From contig JADNEJ010000288.1 in assembly GCA_016292295.1 (NCBI GenBank), positions 1 through 7,636 of the forward strand: a DNA stretch of 7,636 nucleotides, written 5' to 3'. Position numbers and translations under genes: made by a program. This DNA is from Candidatus Thiodictyon intracellulare (lineage in GTDB: Bacteria > Pseudomonadota > Gammaproteobacteria > Chromatiales > Chromatiaceae). Numbering within the stretch: position 1 is the first letter of the stretch; every line of letters starts with the position of its first letter. Positions 1-5,447 of this stretch are shown here, piece after piece. The notes below the pieces were generated by a model. That model had not been told where the DNA came from, did not search any database, and was given only the letters and a program-made list of their open reading frames with translations.

Positions 1-96
1 CTTGGACAGCCAGTCCTGCACCGACAGCGGCAGGAGCAAGTCAGTGTCGCGGTCCTTCGGGTGGAAGCGGCGCATCGGCAGTAGCGCTCCGCCCAT
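1..96 (-). CDS. Transposase N-terminus, IS1182-like (partial, cut by window edge)
   Basis: The minus strand reads an open frame that leaves the window at position 1. From the ATG at 75 it begins MRRFHPKDRDTDLLLPLSVQ and continues DWLSK. A basic/aromatic start, then a D-R-D-T-x-x-L-L-L-P segment and an acidic/aromatic D-W, is how I remember N-termini of IS1182-type (DUF772) DDE transposases, which go on to a 'DHL' motif and a helical domain before the catalytic core. None of those later parts is inside the window. Two ATGs are in frame, at 96 and 75. The one at 75 fits the family better; the one at 96 would add seven residues. Neither has a strong ribosome-binding site, although GGAG lies 11 bases before the second. 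The family call rests on about 25 residues and is moderate. Confidence 0.6.
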   Translation of the reverse strand, partial: MGGALLPMRRFHPKDRDTDLLLPLSVQDWLSK

Positions 97-341
97 CGGG
101 CGGCCATCGGGGTTGATCCCGACAGTGTCCCGGACCCGCTGCCCAGACGGGGCCCCAAAATCCGACAGGCTGCTAGAGCCCGAGAGGAGCGGCTTGGAGC
201 CGCGCTGCGGGGACGTGCTTGACCACGAGGCTTGATCACGGCGGGACACCGCTCCCACCGGCATCGCGTCCGGCCGACCGGCGAGCGAGGTGCTGGACAA
301 CGGGCAAGCGCAACAGAGCGCCAGCCGCCAGCGGGCGCGCC
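97..341. other. Non-coding stretch: probable IS terminal region plus spacer
   Basis: No convincing gene is visible in these 245 bases. Plus-strand open frames here lie antisense to the protease and have no family resemblance. The part next to the transposase start (about 97-185) contains ATCCGACAGGCTGCTAG and a GGGGCCCC palindrome. It probably holds the upstream terminal inverted repeat of the insertion sequence, but the other end is outside the window, so the boundary cannot be fixed. A short GGCTTGATCACG at 229-240 resembles the tip of the inverted-repeat element found at 931 and 7564. The match is too short to call a copy. Confidence 0.4.
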
Positions 342-854
342 TCAGTCCGTCCCGTAGCACCTGGCCGGCTGCAACTGCCGCCCCGTGACAAACGACAATT
401 GCGGGTCCACCAGCGCGCGTCCGGCGAGCGCGCCGCGTCCGAGCAGCATCCGGAACCGCATGGTCTCGCGATTGGTCAGGGTCAGCTCGATCGGCCACTC
501 CCGGCCCCCGATCCGCAGCCGAGACAAGATCACGCAGCGCTCCTCCCGGTGGCCGCCGGAGTCGCAGACCCGACGGCAGTCGAGCAATGGCGCCTCGCCA
601 TGCACCATCAGGTCCAGACGCCCGCGCAGCGGGTGTACGCCGAAGCGCACATACGGGCTGCCACCGCGGCGCAAGGACTCGACATAGAAGGCGTGCAGGG
701 TCGAGGTCCGGGCCCCGGTGTCCACCTTGGCCTTGATTAGGTGCAGCCCAATATCCGGCAGGGCCGCCCACTCCCGCCAGCCGAGCAGCAGCGGGGGCAC
801 CGCCGGGTCGCCGGCGAACGCTGATTTACCACATGGGGCCTGAGCGGCTATCAT
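342..854 (-). CDS. Retropepsin-like aspartic protease, RimB/DUF785 family
   Basis: This encodes 170 residues, a usual size for the small 'ATP-dependent zinc protease' family (DUF785/RimB), now regarded as retropepsin-like aspartic proteases. Diagnostic features are an LLLGWREWAALPD opening at about 22-34 and the KAKVDTGARTSTLHAF block at 41-56, whose D45-T46-G47 is the expected catalytic triad. There is a DSGGHREERCVI segment at about 98-109 and a C-terminal LLGRGALAGRALVDP at about 137-151. In other bacteria such genes often neighbour rimK (an ATP-grasp glutamate ligase) and are thought to trim poly-glutamate tails. No rimK is visible here. I chose the ATG at 854, with AGGG a few bases upstream. 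A GTG at 872 would add six residues. Five cysteines occur; no signal peptide is seen, so it should be cytoplasmic. Its only gene neighbour downstream is the IS fragment. Confidence 0.85.
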   Translation of the reverse strand: MIAAQAPCGKSAFAGDPAVPPLLLGWREWAALPDIGLHLIKAKVDTGARTSTLHAFYVESLRRGGSPYVRFGVHPLRGRLDLMVHGEAPLLDCRRVCDSGGHREERCVILSRLRIGGREWPIELTLTNRETMRFRMLLGRGALAGRALVDPQLSFVTGRQLQPARCYGTD

Positions 855-930
855 CCGTAACCCTAATACCACGCCACGACCGACCTGCCTACCACTGGAC
901 GGGGTCCTGCGTGCCCTTGCACCGTGGTAA

Positions 931-1056
931 GGGCCTTGATCACAAACCCGCTCAAGGCCGGCCGGCCCATGTGGGTTTGCGCGCGCAAAAGCATATTCTG
1001 CAAGGGAGCGGAGACGCCGGGACTGAACAAGGTGGGCGGAATTATGATCAAGGCCC
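931..1056. mobile_element. MITE-like element with terminal inverted repeats, copy 1 (complete)
   Basis: The 126-bp segment starts with GGGCCTTGATCA (931-942) and ends with its exact reverse complement TGATCAAGGCCC (1045-1056). The pairing continues inward imperfectly through the adjoining GC-rich bases. It is flanked by GTGGTAA (924-930) and GTGGCAA (1057-1063), a 7-bp direct repeat with one mismatch that could be a worn target duplication. Inside are a self-complementary GGCCGGCCGGCC (956-967), the perfect palindrome TTTGCGCGCGCAAA (976-989) and an AAACCC/GGGTTT pair (944-949, 973-978), so the left half could fold strongly. A second copy begins at 7564. There is no credible coding frame, so any transposition would be in trans. 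It ends 39 bases before the next gene and could affect that gene's expression. Confidence 0.7.
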
Positions 1057-1095
1057 GTGGCAAGCCCCTCAACCCTATCAGGAGCCAGATTACTA

Positions 1096-1377
1096 ATGAT
1101 GCGTTCATTTTACGCCCTGCCGCTCGCCGCGTTGCTGGCCATCGGCTGCCCCACCTTGAGCCTGGCGGACGACACGGCCGATCAGTGCCGCAAGATGGCC
1201 GCCGAGGAAGAGGTGGCCCCGGAGGATATGGAGGACTATATCGCCGAATGCCTGGCGGTCGTGCAATCCGAATCGCCCGAAGAAGGCGCCGCGGCCATGG
1301 AGCGACTGGACTCGGCCGCCTCCGAGGATGCACCAGCGGCCGCACCGCCCGCGCCCACGTCGGCACCGCAGCCATAG
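1096..1377 (+). CDS. Small secreted two-cysteine protein, unknown function
   Basis: This encodes 93 residues. The first 24 form a signal peptide: Arg3, a hydrophobic stretch rich in Leu and Ala, then LSLA before DD, a good signal peptidase I site after Ala24. The mature part is acidic. It has two cysteines in a helix-favouring segment, C31 in DQCRKMAAEEE and C52 in DYIAECLAVV, which could pair as a disulfide between two short helices. The tail after about residue 78 is a disordered Ala/Pro stretch. I do not recognise a named domain. The start is one of two adjacent ATGs (1096, 1099); AGGAG at 1080-1084 is a slightly distant ribosome-binding site. The open frame extends up to a GTG at 1057, but that would put 13 residues before the signal peptide. 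The next gene starts 9 bases downstream, so the pair is probably cotranscribed. Confidence 0.75.
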   Translation: MMRSFYALPLAALLAIGCPTLSLADDTADQCRKMAAEEEVAPEDMEDYIAECLAVVQSESPEEGAAAMERLDSAASEDAPAAAPPAPTSAPQP

Positions 1378-1385
1378 GGTTCCCC

Positions 1386-2072
1386 ATGGCCAGCCTTGCC
1401 CCCCTGCTCGCCCTCGTCGGCATCGCCGTGGTTCCGCCCCTGTGGGCGGAACAAGGCACGGCCAAGATCCTGGCCCCCTGGGAGGCCAATGGACAGGTCT
1501 TCCAGGTGGCCGTGGACAAGCTCCAGTTCATCGGCACCTTCGCGGGCATCATGTATATCGAGCATGGCCAGGGGCTCCTGGACGCCGCCCTCTTCACCTG
1601 TCCCTCCACCCAGATCACCGAGATCCTCGCCAACACCATCAAGGGTCACGGCTACTGCACCATCGAGAGCCCGACCGGAGATTACATCTACGCCGAGTAC
1701 AACTGCGACGGCGAGCCCGGTTCCTGCACCGGCACCTTCAAGCTGACCGGGGGCACTGGCAAGCTCACGGGGATCACGGGGGAGAGCGACCTGATCGTGC
1801 GCACGGCGCTGTCCGGCACCACCATCGATCAGGCCAGCGGCGGTACCGTGTCCGCGGCCAAGGGGCTCGCAATCTGGCCCGAGATGCACTTCGAGATCCC
1901 GGGCAAGAGCGCCGAGGCGCTCAATATGCTCGGCACCGGGGCCGGGGCGGCGGCCAAGACCCCGCAGTTCCAGCCGAAACCCCAACCGAAAACCCCGCTC
2001 AAACCAGTCGACGAACCCACGCCCACCGGCCCCGCGAAGCCTGGTGTACCGCTCGAACCAACGCGGAAATAG
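1386..2072 (+). CDS. Secreted four-cysteine protein, allene-oxide-cyclase/dirigent-like barrel
   Basis: This encodes 228 residues. Residues 1-21 form a hydrophobic export signal ending LWA before EQ; it lacks the usual basic residue after Met. The mature core (about 25-175) is rich in Gly, Thr and beta-forming residues. It contains GTFKLTGGTGKLTGITGES at about 116-134, a G-T-F...G-G-T-G-K...G-I-x-G pattern I associate with bacterial relatives of the allene-oxide-cyclase/dirigent barrel. Cysteines at 72, 91, 107 and 114 suggest two disulfides in the periplasm or outside the cell. The last about 38 residues form a Pro/Lys-rich, probably disordered tail (QPKPQPKTPLKP). The ATG at 1386 has AGGG six bases upstream and starts 9 bases after the preceding stop, which decides the start; the frame is open further back over the previous gene. 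Fold assignment is tentative and no catalytic role is claimed. Confidence 0.75.
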   Translation: MASLAPLLALVGIAVVPPLWAEQGTAKILAPWEANGQVFQVAVDKLQFIGTFAGIMYIEHGQGLLDAALFTCPSTQITEILANTIKGHGYCTIESPTGDYIYAEYNCDGEPGSCTGTFKLTGGTGKLTGITGESDLIVRTALSGTTIDQASGGTVSAAKGLAIWPEMHFEIPGKSAEALNMLGTGAGAAAKTPQFQPKPQPKTPLKPVDEPTPTGPAKPGVPLEPTRK

Positions 2073-2113
2073 CCAGGCACCCGCGATCCGTACGAGGATC
2101 TGCCGAGCGGTGG

Positions 2114-2383
2114 TTAGGACGGTGGCACGTCCGCCCCGTCCTGACCCCAGAGCTTGAGGGCATTGCGCAGACCCACCCGCTCCAGGGCGCGGCGGTTGGC
2201 GCCGTCATGGTGCATGCGCTCGACCATGCGGTCGATCTGGCGCTCGGCGTGGATCCAGTCATCCATCGCCCCTTCCCCGGCGAATCCGCGCTGCTCGGCC
2301 AGGTAATAGGCGGCAACCGCGATCATCTCGTGTTGTTCCTCGGCGCTCAGGGTGAGCGCGCTGTCTGCTCGTTCCGGATGCAT
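2114..2383 (-). CDS. DUF2934 domain protein
   Basis: This encodes 89 residues. The segment EMIAVAAYYLAEQRGFAGEG followed by AMDDWIHAERQIDRM (about residues 18-52) matches the DUF2934 pattern as I know it: an IA-x-x-AYYLAE helix, a glycine turn, then DDW-x-x-AE-x-x-I. This is a short helical domain common in proteobacteria with no settled function, and no signal peptide or membrane segment is present. The frame is open upstream to 2500, but the ATG at 2383 is preceded by GAGGGG at a workable distance, and the upstream translation looks like antisense GC-rich reading, so I use 2383. The gene converges on the secreted-protein pair (41 bases between stops) and diverges from the ABC transporter operon across a 161-base gap. 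Confidence 0.8.
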   Translation of the reverse strand: MHPERADSALTLSAEEQHEMIAVAAYYLAEQRGFAGEGAMDDWIHAERQIDRMVERMHHDGANRRALERVGLRNALKLWGQDGADVPPS

Positions 2384-2432
2384 CGGGGATGGCCCCTCTT
2401 GGTGATTAGTCTGTGCGGGTGGGAGGGTGCCA

Positions 2433-2482
2433 CGCCGCGGCCAAATCGCCAAGCAATGTCGTCGCACGGCCGCGGCGCCGTG
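2433..2482. repeat. GC-rich inverted repeats in the divergent intergenic region
   Basis: CGCCGCGGCC (2433-2442) and GGCCGCGGCG (2468-2477) are exact 10-bp inverted repeats separated by 25 bases. The right arm overlaps a smaller hairpin, CACGGC (2465-2470) pairing with GCCGTG (2477-2482). They lie between the DUF2934 start and the transporter promoter, so a regulatory site or a transcript hairpin is possible. Such GC-only arms also arise easily by chance in this base composition, and no known binding-site consensus is matched. Confidence 0.3.
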
Positions 2483-2506
2483 CGGTGGCCGACCCGGCAC
2501 GAGCGT

Positions 2507-2535
2507 TTGGCAAGTCCCCCCGGGGCGGGTATTAT
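2507..2535 (+). promoter_or_regulatory. Sigma70-type promoter for the ABC transporter operon
   Basis: TTGGCA (2507-2512) matches the -35 consensus at five of six bases. TATTAT (2530-2535) matches the -10 consensus at five of six, and the spacing is exactly 17 bases. The AT-rich -10 stands out in otherwise very GC-rich DNA. Transcription would begin around 2541-2543, while the ATPase start codon is at 2545, leaving no room for a Shine-Dalgarno sequence. The transcript would be leaderless or nearly so. Confidence 0.6.
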
Positions 2536-2544
2536 AACTTGGTT

Positions 2545-3459
2545 ATGGAGACCCTGGTACGCGTAACCGACCTGACCCGCCGCTTCGACCGCCACACGGC
2601 CCTGGCGAGACTGGACCTGACCTTGGCCCCGGGGGTGTGCTCTGCCTGTTGGGGCCCAATGAGGCCGGCAAAACCACCTGCCTGCGGGTCCTGAGCGGCA
2701 ACCTGGCCTCGAGCAGCGGGCGGGTAGAGATCGCCGGCATCGATCTCGCCCGCAACCCGGTCGGGGCCAAGCGACTCCTGGGCTATCTTCCCGAGCGCCC
2801 GCCCCTCTACCAGGATCTTGAGGATCGACGAGTACCTGCGCTTCTGCGCCCGCCTGCATCGGGTCCCCCGCGCCAAGGCCGCGGATGCGGATGTGGTGGC
2901 GCAGGCCAAGAGCCGCTGCGGCCTGGATAACCTGGGCCGACGCCCCATCGCCAAGCTTTCCAAGGGCTATCGGCAGAAGCTCGGCATCGCCCAGGCGATC
3001 CTGTACCAACCACGGCTCCTGATCCTGGATGAACCCATGGAGGGGCTGGACCCGGTGCGGGTCCGCCAGATCCGCGCACTGGAGCGCGACAGCGGGGTCA
3101 TCTTCTCCAGCCGCCTCCTGCCGGATGTACAAGTTGTGTGCGACCAAGTGGCGATCCTCCACCAGGGGCGGCTGGTGTCCGGGGACCAGCTGGCCACAGA
3201 CCGCGGCACCCTCATCTGGCGGCTGCGCCTGGCACCGCCCGCGGACTGCGCCGCGGTCGGCGCCCTGGACTGCGTGGCGCAGGCAAGCCCGCTGCAGCAG
3301 GAGCAACTGCGCGTCGTCCTCAAGCCCGATCAGGGGCCCGAAGACCTGGCCCGGCAGGTGGTGGCGGCAGCAGGGCTCGGGCTGCGGGAATTTACCGCGG
3401 AGCGCAGCGACCTGGAGCGGGTCTTCTTCGACCTAATCTGGGCGGAGGAGCGGGCGTGA
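2545..3459 (+). pseudogene. ABC-2/gliding-type exporter ATPase, GldA-like, two compensating frameshifts
   Basis: This is an ABC ATPase of the GldA/ABC-2 exporter class in three segments. METLVRVTDLTRRF through LAPGV is in one frame. About 2637-2818 is in the next, carrying Walker A GPNEAGKTT and GYLPERPPLYQDL. The rest returns to the first frame: DEYLRFCARLHRVP, signature LSKGYRQK, Walker B LLILDEP, D-loop EGLDP and the C-terminal domain ending AEERA. The first break (near 2632-2639) fits loss of one G in the G run; the second (near 2817-2821) fits one extra base, for example a T. Net length stays 304 residues, normal for the family. Without correction translation stops at 2694, before Walker A is read. 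The H-loop reads FSSRLL where family members have S-T/S-H, so the switch His is Arg, and the helix before it looks about four residues short. The stop overlaps the permease GTG (GTGA). Two sequencing errors could explain the frameshifts but not the His loss. Confidence 0.75.
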
Positions 3460-4059
3460 TCCTCAGCATCGCCGGCCGGGAACTGTCGGCGGCCTGGTCA
3501 CGCCGCTCTTGTGGGTGCTGCTGGGAGCGCGCCAAGTGGTACTCGCCTGGGTCTTCCTTAAGGTGGTGGACGACTTCAACGGGCTGGGAGCGGACGAGTG
3601 GGTGGCAAACCTGTCCCAGGAGCTTGCACTGAACCTGTTCAGCATCGCCGCCGTGATCGCCATGCGGATGCCCTATGCCTGCTGCCCGCGGCTAACCTGG
3701 CCTTGCTCCTGGGCGTTGCCCACCTGGACCCGGGGCTCTTCGCCGCGGCCGCCTTGAGACTGTGGCTGGCGGCTCTGATATTCGGCGCTATCGGGCTCTA
3801 TGCCGCTAGCCTGAGCGCCCAGCCCGGGGCGGCGGTACTGGCCGCCTTCGGCCTCCTGCTGCTGTTCTCCGTGATCGGCCGCGCCCAGGACTTGAGCCTC
3901 CCGGGGCTCTCGCTCTTCGCCTGGCTGGCCTGGAACGAGCACCTGCTGTGGTTCCTGCCGGGCGCCGTGCGGGTCAGTGATGTGACGTATTTTCTGCTTT
4001 TCACCGGGCTCTTCCTGGCGCTGACTCGCCGGCGCCTGGCCAATCGGCGGCTCGCATGA
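3456..4059 (+). pseudogene. ABC-2 type permease, GldF-like, frameshifted and internally deleted
   Basis: This is the membrane partner of the upstream ATPase. GTG at 3456 opens ILSIAGRELSAAW. The frame then shifts near 3495-3498, consistent with one G lost from TGGGTCACG. It continues TPLLWVLLGARQVVLAWVFL, an acidic loop, then LFSIAAVIA. Near 3660-3690 it shifts again to CLLPAANLALLLGVAHLDPG, several hydrophobic segments including ALIFGAIGLYAASLSAQPG, and the conserved end VTYFLLFTGLFLALTRRRLA. The sum is about 200 residues against roughly 245 for the family. The missing part is the middle, where relatives carry a LLTMR...EER...GT...LLLSAP...GK stretch after the second membrane helix. The second shift therefore looks like a deletion scar, not a one-base error. 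At least two membrane-proximal elements are lost, so a functional pore is unlikely. Confidence 0.75.
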
Positions 4060-4071
4060 ATCAAGAACAAA

Positions 4072-4092
4072 TTTAGCCGCAAATGAACGCAA
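4072..4092 (+). repeat. Intergenic repeat fragment overlapping the GldG-like start codon
   Basis: TTTAGCCGC followed directly by AAATGAACGCAA resembles a short dispersed intergenic repeat built on GCAAATGAACGC-type words that I associate with several proteobacterial genomes. A related but not identical set lies at 7481-7506 downstream of mutM. The ATG at 4083, the start of the GldG-like frame, falls inside the word AAATGAACGC. This 23-base gap between permease and GldG-like genes also breaks the tight coupling expected in such operons, and it contains no Shine-Dalgarno sequence. Confidence 0.4.
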
Positions 4093-5444
4093 CCATTCTT
4101 GAGGCTATCAAGGGAATCGAACGGCTCTTGGCGAACGGGCTCTTCGCCCTGCTGCTGCTCGGCTGCATGATCGCGACCGGCTGGCTGGTCGCCCGCCAGG
4201 ACCACTACTGGGACTGGACCGGCGAGCGCGCCAACTTCTTGAGCCCGGAGTTGGCGGCGATCCTGAGCCGCCTGGACGCACCGTTGCACGCCACCGTCTT
4301 CGCCGACCCCCAGGACGCCCTGGGCAAGGCCATCGAGCGCTTCCTGGCGCGCTATCGGCACGCCCTGCGGGGGCTGACGGTGCGCTTCCTCGACCCCTAG
4401 CGCTTCCCGGAGCAGGCGCGCGACGCCAAGGTCACCCTGGCCGGTCAGATCATGCTGGAATACCGGGGGCGCCGCGAGACCCTGAACCGGGTCGGGGAGC
4501 GCACCCTCAGCGCCACCATTGCCCGTCTCGCGACCGCCAAAGCGACCTGGGTGGCGGTCCTGGAGGATCACGGGGAGCGCAAGATCGACGGCGAGGGGGC
4601 GTCGGACCTGGGCCGCTTCGGCCAGGATTTGAAGGATCGGGGCTTGCTGTTGCGCAACCTGGACCTGACGACGGTGGCGGAGGTACCGGTCAATACCCAT
4701 CTGCTCCTGCTGTCCAACCCGACGATCACCCTCTTCCCCGGAGAGGCACAGCGGCTCGCCCACTACCTGGAGCGCGGCGGCAACCTATTTTGGCTCATGG
4801 ACCCGGAACCCGCCAACGGGCTGGAGGCGCTGCTGGATCAACTGGGGATCGGCGTGCTCCCCGGCACCGGGGTCGATGCTAAGGCGGCCGAGTTCGAGTC
4901 CAAGACTCCGGCGGTGGCCGCCATCTCCGAGTTCCCGGACGACGCCCTGGGGGCCGGCCTTAAGGACCCGGCACTGCTGCCAGGGGCGCTCGCCTTTGAG
5001 ACCAGCACCGCGTCCGGCTGGACCCTGGCCGGTTACCTAAGTACCAGCTCCGAGAGCTTGAACGAGACCGGGCGCCTGAAGGGCAAGGTCTTTCGTGACG
5101 AGGTGGTCGGCAAACAGGCCGGTCCGCTCCCGGTGGTCCTGGCCCTGACCCGGCCTCGCGGCAAGGACGGCCAGGTGCAGCGGGTGCTGGTGGTCGGGGG
5201 CGGGGATTTCTTGAGCAATGCCCAACTCGACGCCTACGGCAACCGCGCCCTGGGTCTCAAACTGCTGCGCTGGGTGAGCGGGGAGAAGGGCCTGTTCGCC
5301 CTGCCCCCGGACCAGACGCCCGCCGCGGGCCTGATCCTGGATCAGGGACGCCGCCTGCTGCTGGGCCTGGGTGCCCTGGTCCCCCTGCCGGGACTCTTCT
5401 TGGTCGCGGGCCTGACCATGCGCTGGGCGCGTTCGCGAGGCTAG
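4083..5444 (+). pseudogene. GldG-like ABC auxiliary protein, interrupted by in-frame TAG
   Basis: One continuous frame of 454 codons is broken only by TAG at 4398-4400 (codon 106). Before it: a cytoplasmic start, a membrane helix at about 15-36 (NGLFALLLLGCMIATGWLVA), then the periplasmic part with FLSPELAAILSRLDAPLHAT. After it the homology resumes at once: RFPEQARDA, IMLEYRGRRETL, then VLEDHGERKI, DLGRFGQDLKDRG, LLLSNP, LAHYLERGGNLFWLMDPEP, VLALTRPRG, VVGGGDFLSNA, and a C-terminal helix ending RWARSRG. These match the GldG/DUF4350-like periplasmic domain linked to ABC-2 exporters. A single C-to-T change from CAG would create the stop. Several other genes here end in TAG, so codon reassignment is unlikely. 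Reinitiation at ATG 4452 would give a 330-residue protein lacking the N-terminal anchor. The next gene starts 3 bases after the stop. Confidence 0.8.
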
Positions 5445-5447
5445 ACC

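Noticed and set aside
229..240. Third copy of the inverted-repeat element tip
   Set aside because: Only GGCTTGATCAC resembles the tip and nothing further matches, so chance is likely.
931..1003. A short conserved peptide encoded on the minus strand of both element copies (containing AQTHMGRPAL)
   Set aside because: Several of the six differences between copies change residues (L/V, R/C, SG/GE), there is no consistent start, and conservation is equally explained by recent transposition.
1129..1149. Lipoprotein signal (LAIGC) in the small secreted protein
   Set aside because: The -3 position is Ala and -2 is Ile, a poor lipobox, whereas LSLA before DD is a good signal peptidase I site.
863..1642. 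Long minus-strand open frame (259 codons) opposite the secreted-protein genes
   Set aside because: It is antisense to two genes with good signal peptides and ribosome-binding sites, has Arg/Pro-rich composition typical of GC-rich shadow frames, and matches no family.
2073..2113. Bidirectional terminator between the converging genes (GATCC / GGATC hairpin)
   Set aside because: The stem is only 5 bp and there is no T-run on either side.
2632..2821. Programmed ribosomal frameshifting in the ATPase
   Set aside because: Two opposite shifts would be needed in one gene and no standard slippery heptamer with a stimulatory structure is clear. The neighbouring lesions make decay or sequence error simpler.
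2347..3306. Minus-strand open frame of 319 codons across the ATPase
   Set aside because: It is antisense to clear ABC motifs and overlaps the DUF2934 gene; its composition is that of a shadow frame.
4398..4400. TAG read as a sense codon or special amino acid
   Set aside because: TAG is the ordinary stop of at least three other frames here (1377, 2072, 5444) and GldG proteins have no special residue at this site.
3798..4763. Minus-strand open frame of 321 codons under permease and GldG-like genes
   Set aside because: Its Gln/Arg/Ala-rich translation is antisense to family-matching sequence.
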